Shown: one piece after another, positions 17,466 to 26,632 of the stretch | Numbering within the stretch: the stretch's first letter is position 1 | Layout of the letters: every line of letters starts with the position of its first letter | Source: Smithella sp. | GTDB taxonomy: Bacteria > Desulfobacterota > Syntrophia > Syntrophales > Smithellaceae | Length of the DNA: 64,000 nt | Assembly (NCBI GenBank): GCA_007244375.1 | Contig: SCVW01000048.1 | Location: 124,001 to 188,000, forward strand | Direction of reading: 5' to 3' | The notes under the pieces: model-generated | Told to the model about the DNA's origin: nothing | What the model saw: the letters and a program-made list of their open reading frames with translations, nothing else | Database searches by the model: none | Program-made: the position numbers and the translations under genes

Positions 17466-18564
17466 AATACTCAACCTTGCCGCTTTGTGGCGCGACAAAT
17501 CCGCTTTTGCAGATTATTGCCGGGACAAGCTGAACGATCCGCATTACACCGGATGGGACCGGTCCCTGCTGGCCTTTGTCGCCGAATGGTTTGATGAAAA
17601 CGATTTCGTAACCGTCCGCACCTCCGGCAGCACCGGTAAGCCAAAACCGCTGAAAATCAAAAAGCAGCGCATGATCATCAGCGCCCGCATGACGCTCGAT
17701 TATCTGGGATTACGGGAATGCGATAAAGCGCTGCTGTGCCTGCCCGCGAATTATATCGCCGGAAAAATGATGGTTGTCCGTTCCCTGATTGGCCAATTGA
17801 ATCTTTTCGCCACGGAGCCGCGGGGGAATCCCCTGGAAAATATCAAGGACGAATTCGATTTTGCGGCCATGATTCCCCTGCAAGTTTACAACATTTTAAA
17901 TCAGCCTGACGGAAGAAAAAAGCTCGCGCAAATCAAAAAACTGCTTATCGGCGGCGGTGCGATTCCCGCGACGCTGGAGGCGAAACTCAAAGACCTGGAT
18001 CATGAAATTTTCTCAACATACGGCATGACGGAAACTGTCTCGCATATCGCCCTGCGCCAATTGAACGGTCCGGGACGCTCGCCGTATTACGCGACCATGC
18101 CGGACGTAACGATCAGCCAGGACAAAAACGATTGTCTGGTGATTAACGCCCCCGCCGTAGCGGATGGAACGGTAAAGACAAGGGACATCGTCCGCATGAT
18201 CGGGAAAAATAAATTTGAAGTGCTGGGACGGCTGGACAACGTTATCAATTCCGGCGGTATCAAACACAACCCGGAAGCCATCGAAAAGAAGATCGAAGAC
18301 CTCATCACCGACCGGTTTATTATCTCATCGGTTCCCGATGTCCGGTTGGGCAATAAAATCGTTCTGATCATCGAAACATCCGCCCCGCAAAAATATACCT
18401 ACTTCGATTTTAAAAATTCCTTAATCGAAAGGCTGCCGGAATTTGAACGACCCAGGGATATGCTCTTTCTGGAGCGCTTCACCGAAACCGGCAATTCCAA
18501 AATCAAGCGGGAAAAAATTACCGATCAGGCAGTTGCCCTTCGTTTAGTTGAATCCCCTCGTTAG
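17458..18564 (+). CDS. menE: o-Succinylbenzoate-CoA ligase
   Basis: MenE adenylates o-succinylbenzoate and transfers it to CoA, providing the MenB substrate. The 368-residue protein is short for an AMP-forming ligase but normal for the compact MenE type. Seen: the P-loop TSGSTGKPKPL near residue 55, FSTYGMTETVSHIA near 185, GRLDNVINSGGIK near 260 and the C-terminal catalytic lysine in TGNSKIKREKI. It is the last gene of the men operon, followed by more than 500 bases of non-coding sequence. Confidence 0.93.
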   Translation: MTKILNLAALWRDKSAFADYCRDKLNDPHYTGWDRSLLAFVAEWFDENDFVTVRTSGSTGKPKPLKIKKQRMIISARMTLDYLGLRECDKALLCLPANYIAGKMMVVRSLIGQLNLFATEPRGNPLENIKDEFDFAAMIPLQVYNILNQPDGRKKLAQIKKLLIGGGAIPATLEAKLKDLDHEIFSTYGMTETVSHIALRQLNGPGRSPYYATMPDVTISQDKNDCLVINAPAVADGTVKTRDIVRMIGKNKFEVLGRLDNVINSGGIKHNPEAIEKKIEDLITDRFIISSVPDVRLGNKIVLIIETSAPQKYTYFDFKNSLIERLPEFERPRDMLFLERFTETGNSKIKREKITDQAVALRLVESPR

Positions 18565-18762
18565 GCCGAATCCCCTCCGTTAGGTCGAGTCTTTTTGAGT
18601 CGACCGACTACGACCCCGAATTTAATCCCTATCTGTTGCCGGTTCAATCGTCTACAATGGATCCAAAATGTTTCGGAGCAATCATCATGATTGCTTCGGC
18701 TATAAAATACACCTCCTCCGATTTTAAAAATTCCACCTGTTCGGTCGAGTCAAAAACAGGCT
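18565..18762. other. Non-coding sequence after menE with small palindromes
   Basis: This stretch holds several short inverted repeats: GGTCGAGTC-TTTTT-GAGTCGACC (18585-18607, one mismatch) and GCAATCATCATGATTGC near 18678-18694. The first could act as a terminator for the men operon although it lacks a trailing T-run. The word GTCGAGTC recurs near 18743, just before the large palindromic repeat. No gene is seen. Confidence 0.4.
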
Positions 18763-18943
18763 GTTGCTCAAATGATATTTTTAGGCAGCTATTGAAAGCG
18801 TTTTGATTAATAAATCTTGGCGAAGCGAAAGATCAGCAATGACAACTGTTTGAGCTGAAGGCGAGTTTTGTCATTGCCTGAAGCGAGCCTTAAATTTATT
18901 CAAAACGCTTTCCGGCAAGCGAAAATAATATTTGGGCAACAAC
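18763..18943. repeat. Long palindromic dispersed repeat, family A, copy 1
   Basis: A 181-bp element that folds on itself almost completely. Outer arms GTTGCTCAAATGATATTTT and its counterpart ending GGGCAACAAC, middle arms GAAAGCGTTTTGA / TCAAAACGCTTTC, and an inner perfect pair GCAATGACAA / TTGTCATTGC. A second copy, close to 88 percent alike by eye over its centre, is at 42705-42893. No coding capacity is seen. Confidence 0.8.
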
Positions 18944-18987
18944 CAGAAAAAGACTCGTCCGAACGGGGTTGGCTCACTAAAAATCTC

Positions 18988-19014
18988 TTGACAGAAACAT
19001 TTTCCGGTTATAGA
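18988..19014 (+). promoter_or_regulatory. Possible promoter of the acyl-CoA ligase gene
   Basis: TTGACA (18988-18993) and TATAGA (19009-19014) with a 15-base spacer, short of the ideal 17. It lies about 135 bases upstream of the chosen start codon. Confidence 0.35.
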
Positions 19015-19150
19015 ATCCAGTTAACGTAAAGTGGCAATGAAACGAATAAATGATGTAATATCTATATATTACAAATATTGGCCATGTTACGCTAAAGACA
19101 TTCAATGGCTGGACTTTACAACAAAAAAACAAATGCCGGGAGGTAATACG

Positions 19151-20794
19151 ATGTCAGATTTCGTCTATAAAACTGTCGGACAGTTAATCAGGGAAACAGC
19201 ATCGCTTTATCCGCAAAAATCGGCTCTTATTTGTCCGGATTTTAATATACGTCAAACCTATGGCGAATTTTATCAAACATGCAGAGACATAGCCAAAGGA
19301 CTTATGGCTATCGGCATCAAGCGCGGCCATAATGTCGCCGTCTGGACAACCAATATTCCCGAATGGATTTATCTGCAGTTTGCTTTAGGAATGACCGGTG
19401 GGATTCTAGTCACCGTCAATACGAATTATCAGAGCCATGAGTTGGAGTACATTCTAAAACAGTCTGATTCTACGACCTTGTTTCTCATTGATTCATACCG
19501 GGACACAAGCTTTTACGATACCGTACGTCAAGTTATACCCGAGTTGGATTCCTGCCCGATAGGATCTCTGGTTTCAGAAAAATTACCGCTTTTGAAAAAT
19601 GTAATCTATATCGGGAAAAGAGAAAGCACTCCCGGCATGTTTAAATTTACAGATTTGATTACAATGGGAAAGAAAATAACCGATCAGGAACTGGATCACC
19701 GGATGAGTACTCTTTACGATGATGATGTAATCAATATGCAGTATACGTCAGGCACCACCGGCTTTCCAAAAGGAGTTATGCTTACCCACCACAATATAGT
19801 AAACAACGCCCGCATGGTCGGGGATGTTATGGGAATGACCGAAAAAGACAACCTGCTGATTCAGGTACCATTGTTTCATTGTTTTGGCTGTGTTATGAGT
19901 TCATTGAACTGTGTCTACCATGGCTCTACTATGGTAGTGCTGGAGTATTTCGACCCTCTCAAAGCACTTCAAACTATATCTGCCGAGAAATGTACGGCAA
20001 TCAATGGAGTGCCGACCATGTTCATCGCAATTTTAAACCATCCCGATTTTGATAAATATGATATGACCTCTCTGCGCACCGGTATAATGGCCGGAGCACC
20101 CTGCCCTGTTGAGACCATGAATCAGGTGCGTACAAAAATGCATTGTCCTGAAGTCGTCATTGCCTTCGGTCAGACCGAATCGGCGCCGGTAATGACCATG
20201 ACGCGTCGCGATGATCCGGTAGAGTTGCGTGTCTCTACCGTGGGCAGGCTTTTGCCGGATATCGAAGGAAAAATAATCGATCCGGACAGCGGCATGGATT
20301 TGCCGCCGGACACTCAGGGTGAAATTGTCACCCGCAGCGCCTGCGTAATGAAAGGCTACTACAAAATGCCGGAAGCTACAGCAGAAGCCATTGATAAAGA
20401 TAAATGGCTGCACACAGGTGATCTGGGAGAAGTAGACAAAAACGGTTATTTTAAAGTTACCGGCCGCATTAAAGACATGATTATCAGGGGCGGTGAAAAT
20501 ATTTATCCGCGTGAGTTGGAAGAATTTCTTTTTACTCATCCCAAAGTAGTTAACGTTCAGGTCATCGGCATTCCCGACAAAAAGTACGGCGAGCAGGTAC
20601 TGGCCGCTATTCAGCTCAAAGCCGGAAAAACGGCATCCCCTGAAGAATTTGCCGAATTTTGCCGTGGTAAAATCGCGCGGCATAAAATACCGAAATACTG
20701 GGAGTTTGTCGACGGCTACCCGACAACGGCCAGCGGCAAAATTCAGAAGTTTAAAATGAAAGAAATGTTTTCTCAAAAACATTCGTCAAAATGA
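19151..20794 (+). CDS. AMP-forming acyl-CoA synthetase (fatty-acid CoA ligase, FadD-like)
   Basis: Activates a carboxylic acid, probably medium- or long-chain, to its CoA ester through an adenylate. From ATG 19151 it has 547 residues: YTSGTTGFPKGV near residue 198, IAFGQTESAPV near 336, WLHTGDLGEVDKNGYF near 418, GRIKDMIIRGGENIYPRELEEF near 438 and the catalytic lysine in TASGKIQKFK near the end. I prefer 19151 over the upstream in-frame start at 19031 because GGGAGGT (19138-19144) is correctly spaced and the extra 40 residues look non-protein-like. A MerR gene follows 15 bases later. Acyl chain length cannot be told. Confidence 0.9.
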   Translation: MSDFVYKTVGQLIRETASLYPQKSALICPDFNIRQTYGEFYQTCRDIAKGLMAIGIKRGHNVAVWTTNIPEWIYLQFALGMTGGILVTVNTNYQSHELEYILKQSDSTTLFLIDSYRDTSFYDTVRQVIPELDSCPIGSLVSEKLPLLKNVIYIGKRESTPGMFKFTDLITMGKKITDQELDHRMSTLYDDDVINMQYTSGTTGFPKGVMLTHHNIVNNARMVGDVMGMTEKDNLLIQVPLFHCFGCVMSSLNCVYHGSTMVVLEYFDPLKALQTISAEKCTAINGVPTMFIAILNHPDFDKYDMTSLRTGIMAGAPCPVETMNQVRTKMHCPEVVIAFGQTESAPVMTMTRRDDPVELRVSTVGRLLPDIEGKIIDPDSGMDLPPDTQGEIVTRSACVMKGYYKMPEATAEAIDKDKWLHTGDLGEVDKNGYFKVTGRIKDMIIRGGENIYPRELEEFLFTHPKVVNVQVIGIPDKKYGEQVLAAIQLKAGKTASPEEFAEFCRGKIARHKIPKYWEFVDGYPTTASGKIQKFKMKEMFSQKHSSK

Positions 20795-20809
20795 TGGAAG
20801 GAAATCTAA

Positions 20810-21196
20810 ATGAAAACCGTTCCCAAAGAAATCAGCATAGGTGAACTGGCCAAAAAGCTGGAAATGAGCCAACGTACAATTCGCTACTACGAAGAGATTG
20901 GTCTGCTCAATTCCATTAAACGCATTGAAGCCGGTCGCAGAGTTTATACAGAAGATGATTTGCGCCGCCTGAAATTGATAAAAAGACTGAAGATTATGGG
21001 AATGACATTGTCGGAAATGCAGGAATTGGAAGCAATGTGGACAATTGAAAAATCTAATGATAACGTGCTCAGGCGGTTACTTGAATTAATGGGCAATCAA
21101 TTGCGCAGACTGGAAGACCGCATTACTGATCTTAACATTTTGAGAAATGAAATATTAGAATACCAGAAAAGGATTCAATCCAAAATAGACAAATAA
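20810..21196 (+). CDS. MerR-family transcriptional regulator
   Basis: A 128-residue regulator with a MerR winged helix at residues 7-75 (IGELAKKLEMSQRTIRYYEEIGLL, then RRVYTEDDLRRLKLIKRLKIMGMTLSEMQ) and a C-terminal coiled coil (about 85-125). There is no cysteine cluster for metal sensing, so a small-molecule or acyl-CoA ligand, as in LiuR-type regulators of acyl-CoA catabolism, is a reasonable guess. It lies between two acyl-CoA ligase genes with a ribosome-binding site GGAAGG ahead of it, and probably controls them and itself. Confidence 0.88.
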   Translation: MKTVPKEISIGELAKKLEMSQRTIRYYEEIGLLNSIKRIEAGRRVYTEDDLRRLKLIKRLKIMGMTLSEMQELEAMWTIEKSNDNVLRRLLELMGNQLRRLEDRITDLNILRNEILEYQKRIQSKIDK

Positions 21197-21334
21197 TCCC
21201 CTTGCAATTTTTAACAATCTGATGCTTTATCCCCGATATAAATTAAAGAACATATCATTCAATATTTAACGGATAACATGGATATCATTGTTACTATCGA
21301 TAAGGGTTTGATGAGGAAGGAGTAATATTTAAAA

Positions 21335-23425
21335 ATGGAAAAATTTTTCTATCCACGCAGCATGGTGGTTATAGGTGCTTCAGTAAAGAGAATGAATCTG
21401 GGGCATATTATTGTATTGAACAACCGGAAAAACGGATATGAAGGAAACATCTACGGTGTAGGCAGTAAAGAAGGAGATATTGCCGGCGCGCATGTTTTCG
21501 CCAGCGTTGATAAGCTTCCAGAAGTTCCTGATGTCGCCATTATCATTTCCCCGGCAAAGACTGTTCCGGATTTTATGGAGGCCTGCGGGCAAAAGGGCAT
21601 TAAGCGGGTAGTCATCGAATCCGGCGGATTCAGCGAATACTCGAAAGGTCAGCAAACTATGGAGAAAAAATTACTGGAGATTGCCGACCGTTACAATATT
21701 CGTTTCATAGGCCCGAACTGTGTAGGAACAGTAAATTTCGATATAAAAATGATGATGCCTTTCGGTTTCTTCCCCGGAACACCAGCAGGAGGACGCGTGG
21801 CTATGATCGTCCAAAGCGGTGGTGTCGGCGGTTCCTATCTTAGAGAATTGGGCGACAATGCCATCATTCCCGGCAAATTCGCCGCTATCGGCAACAAATT
21901 GCAGATAGACGAAGTAGACGTTTTTGACTATCTGCTCAAAGATGAAAAGACAGATATTATTACAATGTATATGGAAGGCTTCAAGCGAGGGAGAGCGTTT
22001 TTTGACCTTGCACTTAAATCGAATAAACCGATTATCGTCCAAAAATCCAACCGCAGTAAGCTCACCGCCAGTATCGCTCAGTCTCATACAACAGCCCTTT
22101 CCGCCGACGATGCCGTTGTAGACGGTTGTTTCCGACAGGCAGCAATTATCCGTGCGGAAGACGACATCGATTTTATCAGCGCGGTAAAAATTATCCGTCT
22201 TCCTCTCATGAAAAGCAGGCGGGTTGCGGTTCTGTCCCGTTCCGGCGGACACGCCGTCATGACCGTTGATGCCTGTGCCAAATTCGGATTTTCGCTGGTT
22301 GATTTTCCCGAGACTTTTTTTGATACGATAAAAACCATTTATCACACGCGGGTAATTGCTCATCAAAACCCCCTCGACCTGGGAGAAATTTTCGATTACA
22401 CCATATTTACCCGAATACTGGAAGAAGCGCTGAAGCTCCCTGATGTTGACGGCGTTCTGTTCAATCACCTTTATGTATCCAGTTACGAAGGTGAAATGTC
22501 GCGCGACTTTTTAGGCAATGTCGGCAGGCTTGTGGAAAAATATCAAAAACCCGTAGCGGTAACAGTAATTACCGATGCACCTGAACTTCTTAATATATCG
22601 AGACACCAGGGATATCCCCTTTTTACTACTCCTCTAATGGCGGCAAAAGCCCTGCATGCTTCCGCTACCTACTATGAAGAGAAATCTGCCAGGGATGCCA
22701 GAGGAGAAATTGCCGCTAAACTAATCGATCTGGAGGCAATCAATAAAATTAAAAACCTCTGTAAAACTGAAAAGCGGATTCCACTGACTGATGAAGCTCT
22801 GCAAATTGCCGAAGCCGCAGGTATTCGATGCATTTCCGGCGTTACCGTTAAGTCAGCAAAGGAAGCAGGTAATGTTAAGTTTGATTTTCCCGTTGCCGTG
22901 AAGCTTCTTTCATGTGATGCTTCCCATAAATCAGACGTGGGTGGTGTGCAGCTAAAAATTAAGAATCACAAGGAACTTGCTAAGGCCATATCCGGCATGA
23001 AAAAGACTTTCAAGAAAATCTCTCCTCAACCGACTATTGATGGCTTCCTCATTCAGAAAATGGCGGCAGAGGGTGTGGAATGCTTTGTTGGTGGTCGCCA
23101 GGATCCGGTCTTCGGTCCTATTGTTGTTGCCGGCCTGGGCGGTATCTTTCTCGAAATTTTCAAAGATACAGCTATCCGTCTCGCTCCGGTAACGAAAAAC
23201 GAAGCTATGGATATGCTAAAAAATCTGAAGGCTTATTCTGTACTACAAGGAGCAAGAGGAAAGATGAAAGCAGACATAGATGCTTTTGCCGATGTAATTT
23301 GCCAAGTGTCACAGATATTGGCAACGGCTACGGATATCGCCGAAATCGATTTAAATCCTGTCATCGTTCATGAGGCAGGCAAAGGAGTTTCCATCGTCGA
23401 CAGCCGCGTGTTCTTCAAAGGCTGA
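21335..23425 (+). CDS. ADP-forming (NDP-forming) acyl-CoA synthetase, fused alpha-beta subunits
   Basis: Interconverts acyl-CoA plus ADP and phosphate with free acid, CoA and ATP. The 696-residue chain has a CoA-binding Rossmann domain (1-130), succinyl-CoA-synthetase-like domains (150-450) with the phospho-histidine probably His251 in AQSHTTALSADDAV, and a C-terminal ATP-grasp domain (480-690) with VGGVQLKIKN, GGRQDPVFGPIVVAGLGGIFLE and DLNPVIVHE. Unlike AMP-forming ligases it can conserve energy in the acid-forming direction, or spend only one phosphate bond for activation. GGAAGGAG lies a little far (about 12 bases) from the ATG. It follows the MerR gene by 138 bases. Confidence 0.9.
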   Translation: MEKFFYPRSMVVIGASVKRMNLGHIIVLNNRKNGYEGNIYGVGSKEGDIAGAHVFASVDKLPEVPDVAIIISPAKTVPDFMEACGQKGIKRVVIESGGFSEYSKGQQTMEKKLLEIADRYNIRFIGPNCVGTVNFDIKMMMPFGFFPGTPAGGRVAMIVQSGGVGGSYLRELGDNAIIPGKFAAIGNKLQIDEVDVFDYLLKDEKTDIITMYMEGFKRGRAFFDLALKSNKPIIVQKSNRSKLTASIAQSHTTALSADDAVVDGCFRQAAIIRAEDDIDFISAVKIIRLPLMKSRRVAVLSRSGGHAVMTVDACAKFGFSLVDFPETFFDTIKTIYHTRVIAHQNPLDLGEIFDYTIFTRILEEALKLPDVDGVLFNHLYVSSYEGEMSRDFLGNVGRLVEKYQKPVAVTVITDAPELLNISRHQGYPLFTTPLMAAKALHASATYYEEKSARDARGEIAAKLIDLEAINKIKNLCKTEKRIPLTDEALQIAEAAGIRCISGVTVKSAKEAGNVKFDFPVAVKLLSCDASHKSDVGGVQLKIKNHKELAKAISGMKKTFKKISPQPTIDGFLIQKMAAEGVECFVGGRQDPVFGPIVVAGLGGIFLEIFKDTAIRLAPVTKNEAMDMLKNLKAYSVLQGARGKMKADIDAFADVICQVSQILATATDIAEIDLNPVIVHEAGKGVSIVDSRVFFKG

Positions 23426-23562
23426 GGATTAGAAGATTAGAGGCTTGGAGGATTGGATATCCAACGATATTCCTTGCTCTTTCGACACCATCTCGAAAGC
23501 CCGAATCAAGTAGCGGAATATTGCTTTCCTTATTTCAAAGCTTCAATGGATATTAGTGTAAG

Positions 23563-25287
23563 TTAATCCTTATCACGTAAATTATCTGAAACATTATTAT
23601 TTACGCAAATCCCGTCTCGCCCGTACTTTTTCACCTGGTACATAAGCTGATCAACTCTATGAACAAAAGCTTTCATCTCTTCCTTGAAATTGTATTGCGC
23701 AAGACCTATACTGAAAGTGATATGAACTTTTTGACCAATAACCGGGTAAAATGCCTCTTTCTTTATTTCATTACGTATTCTTTTCGCAGTCGTGAATCCT
23801 TCTTTCTCTGTAGTCATAGGCAGTATAATTGTAAATTCCTCTCCTCCATAACGATAGGCAGAATCAGTTTCTCGTAAACATCGTTTTATAACCTGACTGA
23901 TTTGTGATAATATATTATCTCCTTCAATATGACCGTATTTATCGTTAAACTCCTTGAATCTGTCGAGATCAAGCAGCATAAGGGTTAAAGGTTGATTATA
24001 CCGGTTCGACCTCTCTATTTCTTTTTTAAGTTGATCGTAAAAATGCCTCGAATTGTATAACTTTGTAAGATCGTCAATTATGCTGAGTTCCTGGTACTTA
24101 CGTTCGCTCTCACGCAAAGCATCTTCTGCAATTTTACGGTCCGTAATGTCCCTGAACCTGCTAACCAGGTATTTTTCTCCGCTAAAAGTAACTGTCGAAG
24201 CGCTGATATCGGCAAAAAAAACTGATTTATCTTTTTTCATCATGGGTATATTTTTTGCTATCAATATTTCATTTCTTATTTGTTTTTCCATCTGATCAAT
24301 GGCATACGGCAGAAATTCCGGCGGATGAATATCTGAAATACACTTTTTCAGAAGTTCTTCTTTTGTATATCCAAGCATACTGCATATTTTTGCGTTAACA
24401 TCCGAAAACATGCGACTGCCAACATTTAATATGATAATTCCGTCCGATGCAGATTCAAATATAGTCCTAAATTTTAAATGTGTTTCTTTAAGAGCCTGTT
24501 CCGCCTGCTTGCGCCAGGTAACATCACGGTAATTGACAATTACAGCTTCAACAACATTGTTGGTAATAAGATTGCTTCCGACAGCTTCCAGTATTCGCCA
24601 AGTGCCATCTTTATGACGAAGACGCATTTCGGATTGTAAAATAAGCGGTGTTATACTTTTAACTAATGTATCAAATTTATCAGTTAAAGATTTCAAGTCG
24701 TCCGGATGGATGAGCTCAAATCCGCCGGCACCAATTCTTTCCTCAACTTTAAAACCTAAAACTTTCTCTATTGCCGGATTTATATATGTAATAATGCCTT
24801 CGCAATTTATAACAACAATAATATCGGAGGAATGCTCTACCAGAGCCTTAAAGCGCTGTTGCTCCTGATACAACTTCTCCTCCATTTGCTTTTGCTTCCT
24901 TATAGTTTCCGCATCTTCCAATTCTCGGGCTATGGCAGAACAAAGACGGGAATAATTATTCTTTGAAACATAATCCTGGGCACCTAGACGCATACACTCT
25001 ACGGCAACATCTTCGCCACCAATGATCCCGGATACAATGATGAGGGGAATATCGATATTTGCTTCCTTCAATACGGCAATGGCAGAGGGACCGCTAAAGT
25101 TCGGCATTTTATAATCACAAAGAATAATGTCCCAATGATTCTCTTTGAGGGACTTTTCCATTGCAGAAAAAGTTTCCACACGTTCGTACAAAGGGCTGTA
25201 ACCTCCCTTCTCCAGGGCACGAATTAAAAGCCGGGTATCATCTTCCGAATCTTCAACGATTAAAACCCGTAGTAATTTATCATTCAT
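23563..25287 (-). CDS. Response regulator diguanylate cyclase: REC-PAS-PAS-GGDEF
   Basis: A 574-residue signalling protein predicted to make c-di-GMP. Order: receiver domain 5-125 with phospho-acceptor Asp58 (CDYKMPNFSGP) and an acidic pair near 12-13; PAS 145-260; PAS 270-385; GGDEF 400-560. The active-site loop is GGEEF at 481-485, a functional variant, and an RxxD inhibitory site (RETD, 472-475) stands correctly ahead of it, so product inhibition is expected. No transmembrane segment is seen. It is divergent from the PAS-LuxR regulator gene; no partner kinase lies next to it. Confidence 0.92.
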   Translation of the reverse strand: MNDKLLRVLIVEDSEDDTRLLIRALEKGGYSPLYERVETFSAMEKSLKENHWDIILCDYKMPNFSGPSAIAVLKEANIDIPLIIVSGIIGGEDVAVECMRLGAQDYVSKNNYSRLCSAIARELEDAETIRKQKQMEEKLYQEQQRFKALVEHSSDIIVVINCEGIITYINPAIEKVLGFKVEERIGAGGFELIHPDDLKSLTDKFDTLVKSITPLILQSEMRLRHKDGTWRILEAVGSNLITNNVVEAVIVNYRDVTWRKQAEQALKETHLKFRTIFESASDGIIILNVGSRMFSDVNAKICSMLGYTKEELLKKCISDIHPPEFLPYAIDQMEKQIRNEILIAKNIPMMKKDKSVFFADISASTVTFSGEKYLVSRFRDITDRKIAEDALRESERKYQELSIIDDLTKLYNSRHFYDQLKKEIERSNRYNQPLTLMLLDLDRFKEFNDKYGHIEGDNILSQISQVIKRCLRETDSAYRYGGEEFTIILPMTTEKEGFTTAKRIRNEIKKEAFYPVIGQKVHITFSIGLAQYNFKEEMKAFVHRVDQLMYQVKKYGRDGICVNNNVSDNLRDKD

Positions 25288-25605
25288 GGAATTGCCCGTA
25301 AAAATAATTACCTAAAAATATTATGCTGATAATTCATGACCGATAATATTTAACTATCAGCAGAGCAAAAAGGACATTTGTAAAAACAGATCAGGAATAC
25401 GTAATTTTACCTTGTTTTATTTTGAATCTTTATTAAAAATACTTACTTTACGGTCACTTATCAATCCCTCGAAAGAGGGATATTAAAATATATTTGCATA
25501 ATCAATAACTTATGATATAAAAAATTTAACTTTATATTTGAGCAGTAATATTTTTATTATTTTGAATTGAACCAAAAACGATTTTTCTTCTACTTATAAA
25601 ATAAT
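25288..25605. promoter_or_regulatory. Divergent intergenic region with a candidate promoter
   Basis: This 318-base gap separates the GGDEF gene and the PAS-LuxR gene. On the plus strand TTGCAT (25494-25499), 16 bases and TATAAA (25516-25521) make a plausible promoter for the PAS-LuxR gene. A small perfect hairpin TCCCTC-GAAA-GAGGGA sits at 25465-25480. Otherwise nothing is seen. Confidence 0.4.
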
Positions 25606-26490
25606 ATGTTCATGAACGAACGGCCGACAATCAATTCTTATAATAAACACGCCAGCAAATTCTTCTGGAAATCTCTCAATCCCATGGCCATCACTAAAGC
25701 CCGCGATGGAACATATCTTGAAGTAAATGAAGCTTTCATCAGTTCTATGGGGTTGAAGAAACAAGAGATAATAGGACAAACATCCATTGGACTTGAATAT
25801 ATAACAGCGGATCAGAGATTGTTCCTCGCTAATGAAATAGAAGAAAAAGGATATGCTCAAAATATCGAATTGGAAGTAAAAATTAAAAACCATGAGAAGC
25901 GATTAGGACTTTTTAATTCATCACCGGTAGGGATCGGCGACGATGCTCTATGGTTAACTGTTGTAACCGATATTTCCAAACAAAGGCTGGCATTGGATGC
26001 ACTGCAGGATGATATTCTATTTAAGTCATTTGCCGCCGTTGAGGGAATAGGTGTTATCATAATACGAGGGCATCGACAAAATATAAATTCACTCTTTATC
26101 AATGATGAAGCAAGAAGAGCCTTAAATAACCGGACGTTAACTGATTTATTCAACGAAACAAACGGTCGGGAATCAGCATATTTCAACACGGCAACGGGAT
26201 GTTATCATGTTAAAACAATTTCATCCAAGTACGGTTCTCCATGGAAAATCATCCTGCTGGAAAGATCGTCTCACTCGGTATACATTAAAGAAAAGCTGAA
26301 AAAATACGACCTGACTATCAGACAGCAAGAAATAGCTCTTTTAGCCGCAATCGGACATTCCAACGGTGCGATTGCCGAAATACTTTGCATCTCCGAATAT
26401 ACCGTAAAAGATCATTTGAAAGAAATCTTTCAAAGAATCGGCGTCTGCAAACGGAGTGAACTTTGTCCCAAAATATTAGAATTGCGATAA
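25606..26490 (+). CDS. PAS-LuxR transcriptional regulator
   Basis: A 294-residue regulator. Residues 20-130 form a PAS-like sensor (NPMAITKARDGTYLEVNEAF, then LTVVTDISKQR); a second, weaker sensor-like part spans about 135-220. The C-terminal 65 residues are a LuxR/GerE helix-turn-helix: LTIRQQEIALLAAIGHSNGAIAEIL followed by SEYTVKDHLKEIFQRIGV. No receiver domain or membrane anchor is present. The ligand is unknown. It may control the patatin-like gene 140 bases downstream, or the divergent GGDEF gene. Confidence 0.85.
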   Translation: MFMNERPTINSYNKHASKFFWKSLNPMAITKARDGTYLEVNEAFISSMGLKKQEIIGQTSIGLEYITADQRLFLANEIEEKGYAQNIELEVKIKNHEKRLGLFNSSPVGIGDDALWLTVVTDISKQRLALDALQDDILFKSFAAVEGIGVIIIRGHRQNINSLFINDEARRALNNRTLTDLFNETNGRESAYFNTATGCYHVKTISSKYGSPWKIILLERSSHSVYIKEKLKKYDLTIRQQEIALLAAIGHSNGAIAEILCISEYTVKDHLKEIFQRIGVCKRSELCPKILELR

Positions 26491-26632
26491 CTAATTAAGG
26501 AAAAATCACTGTTCCCCGATCATTAATCAGAAAACAAACAATATATTCTTGCTGTAGATATGCACCATTCATCTTATTTTGTACATCGAAAACAGTACAA
26601 AACAAATAAATTTCTGAGCCTAAGGAGAATAA

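Noticed and set aside
21671-22468. 265-codon open frame antisense to the ADP-forming acyl-CoA synthetase
   Set aside because: Shadow of a strongly supported gene, with no ribosome-binding site and no domain pattern.
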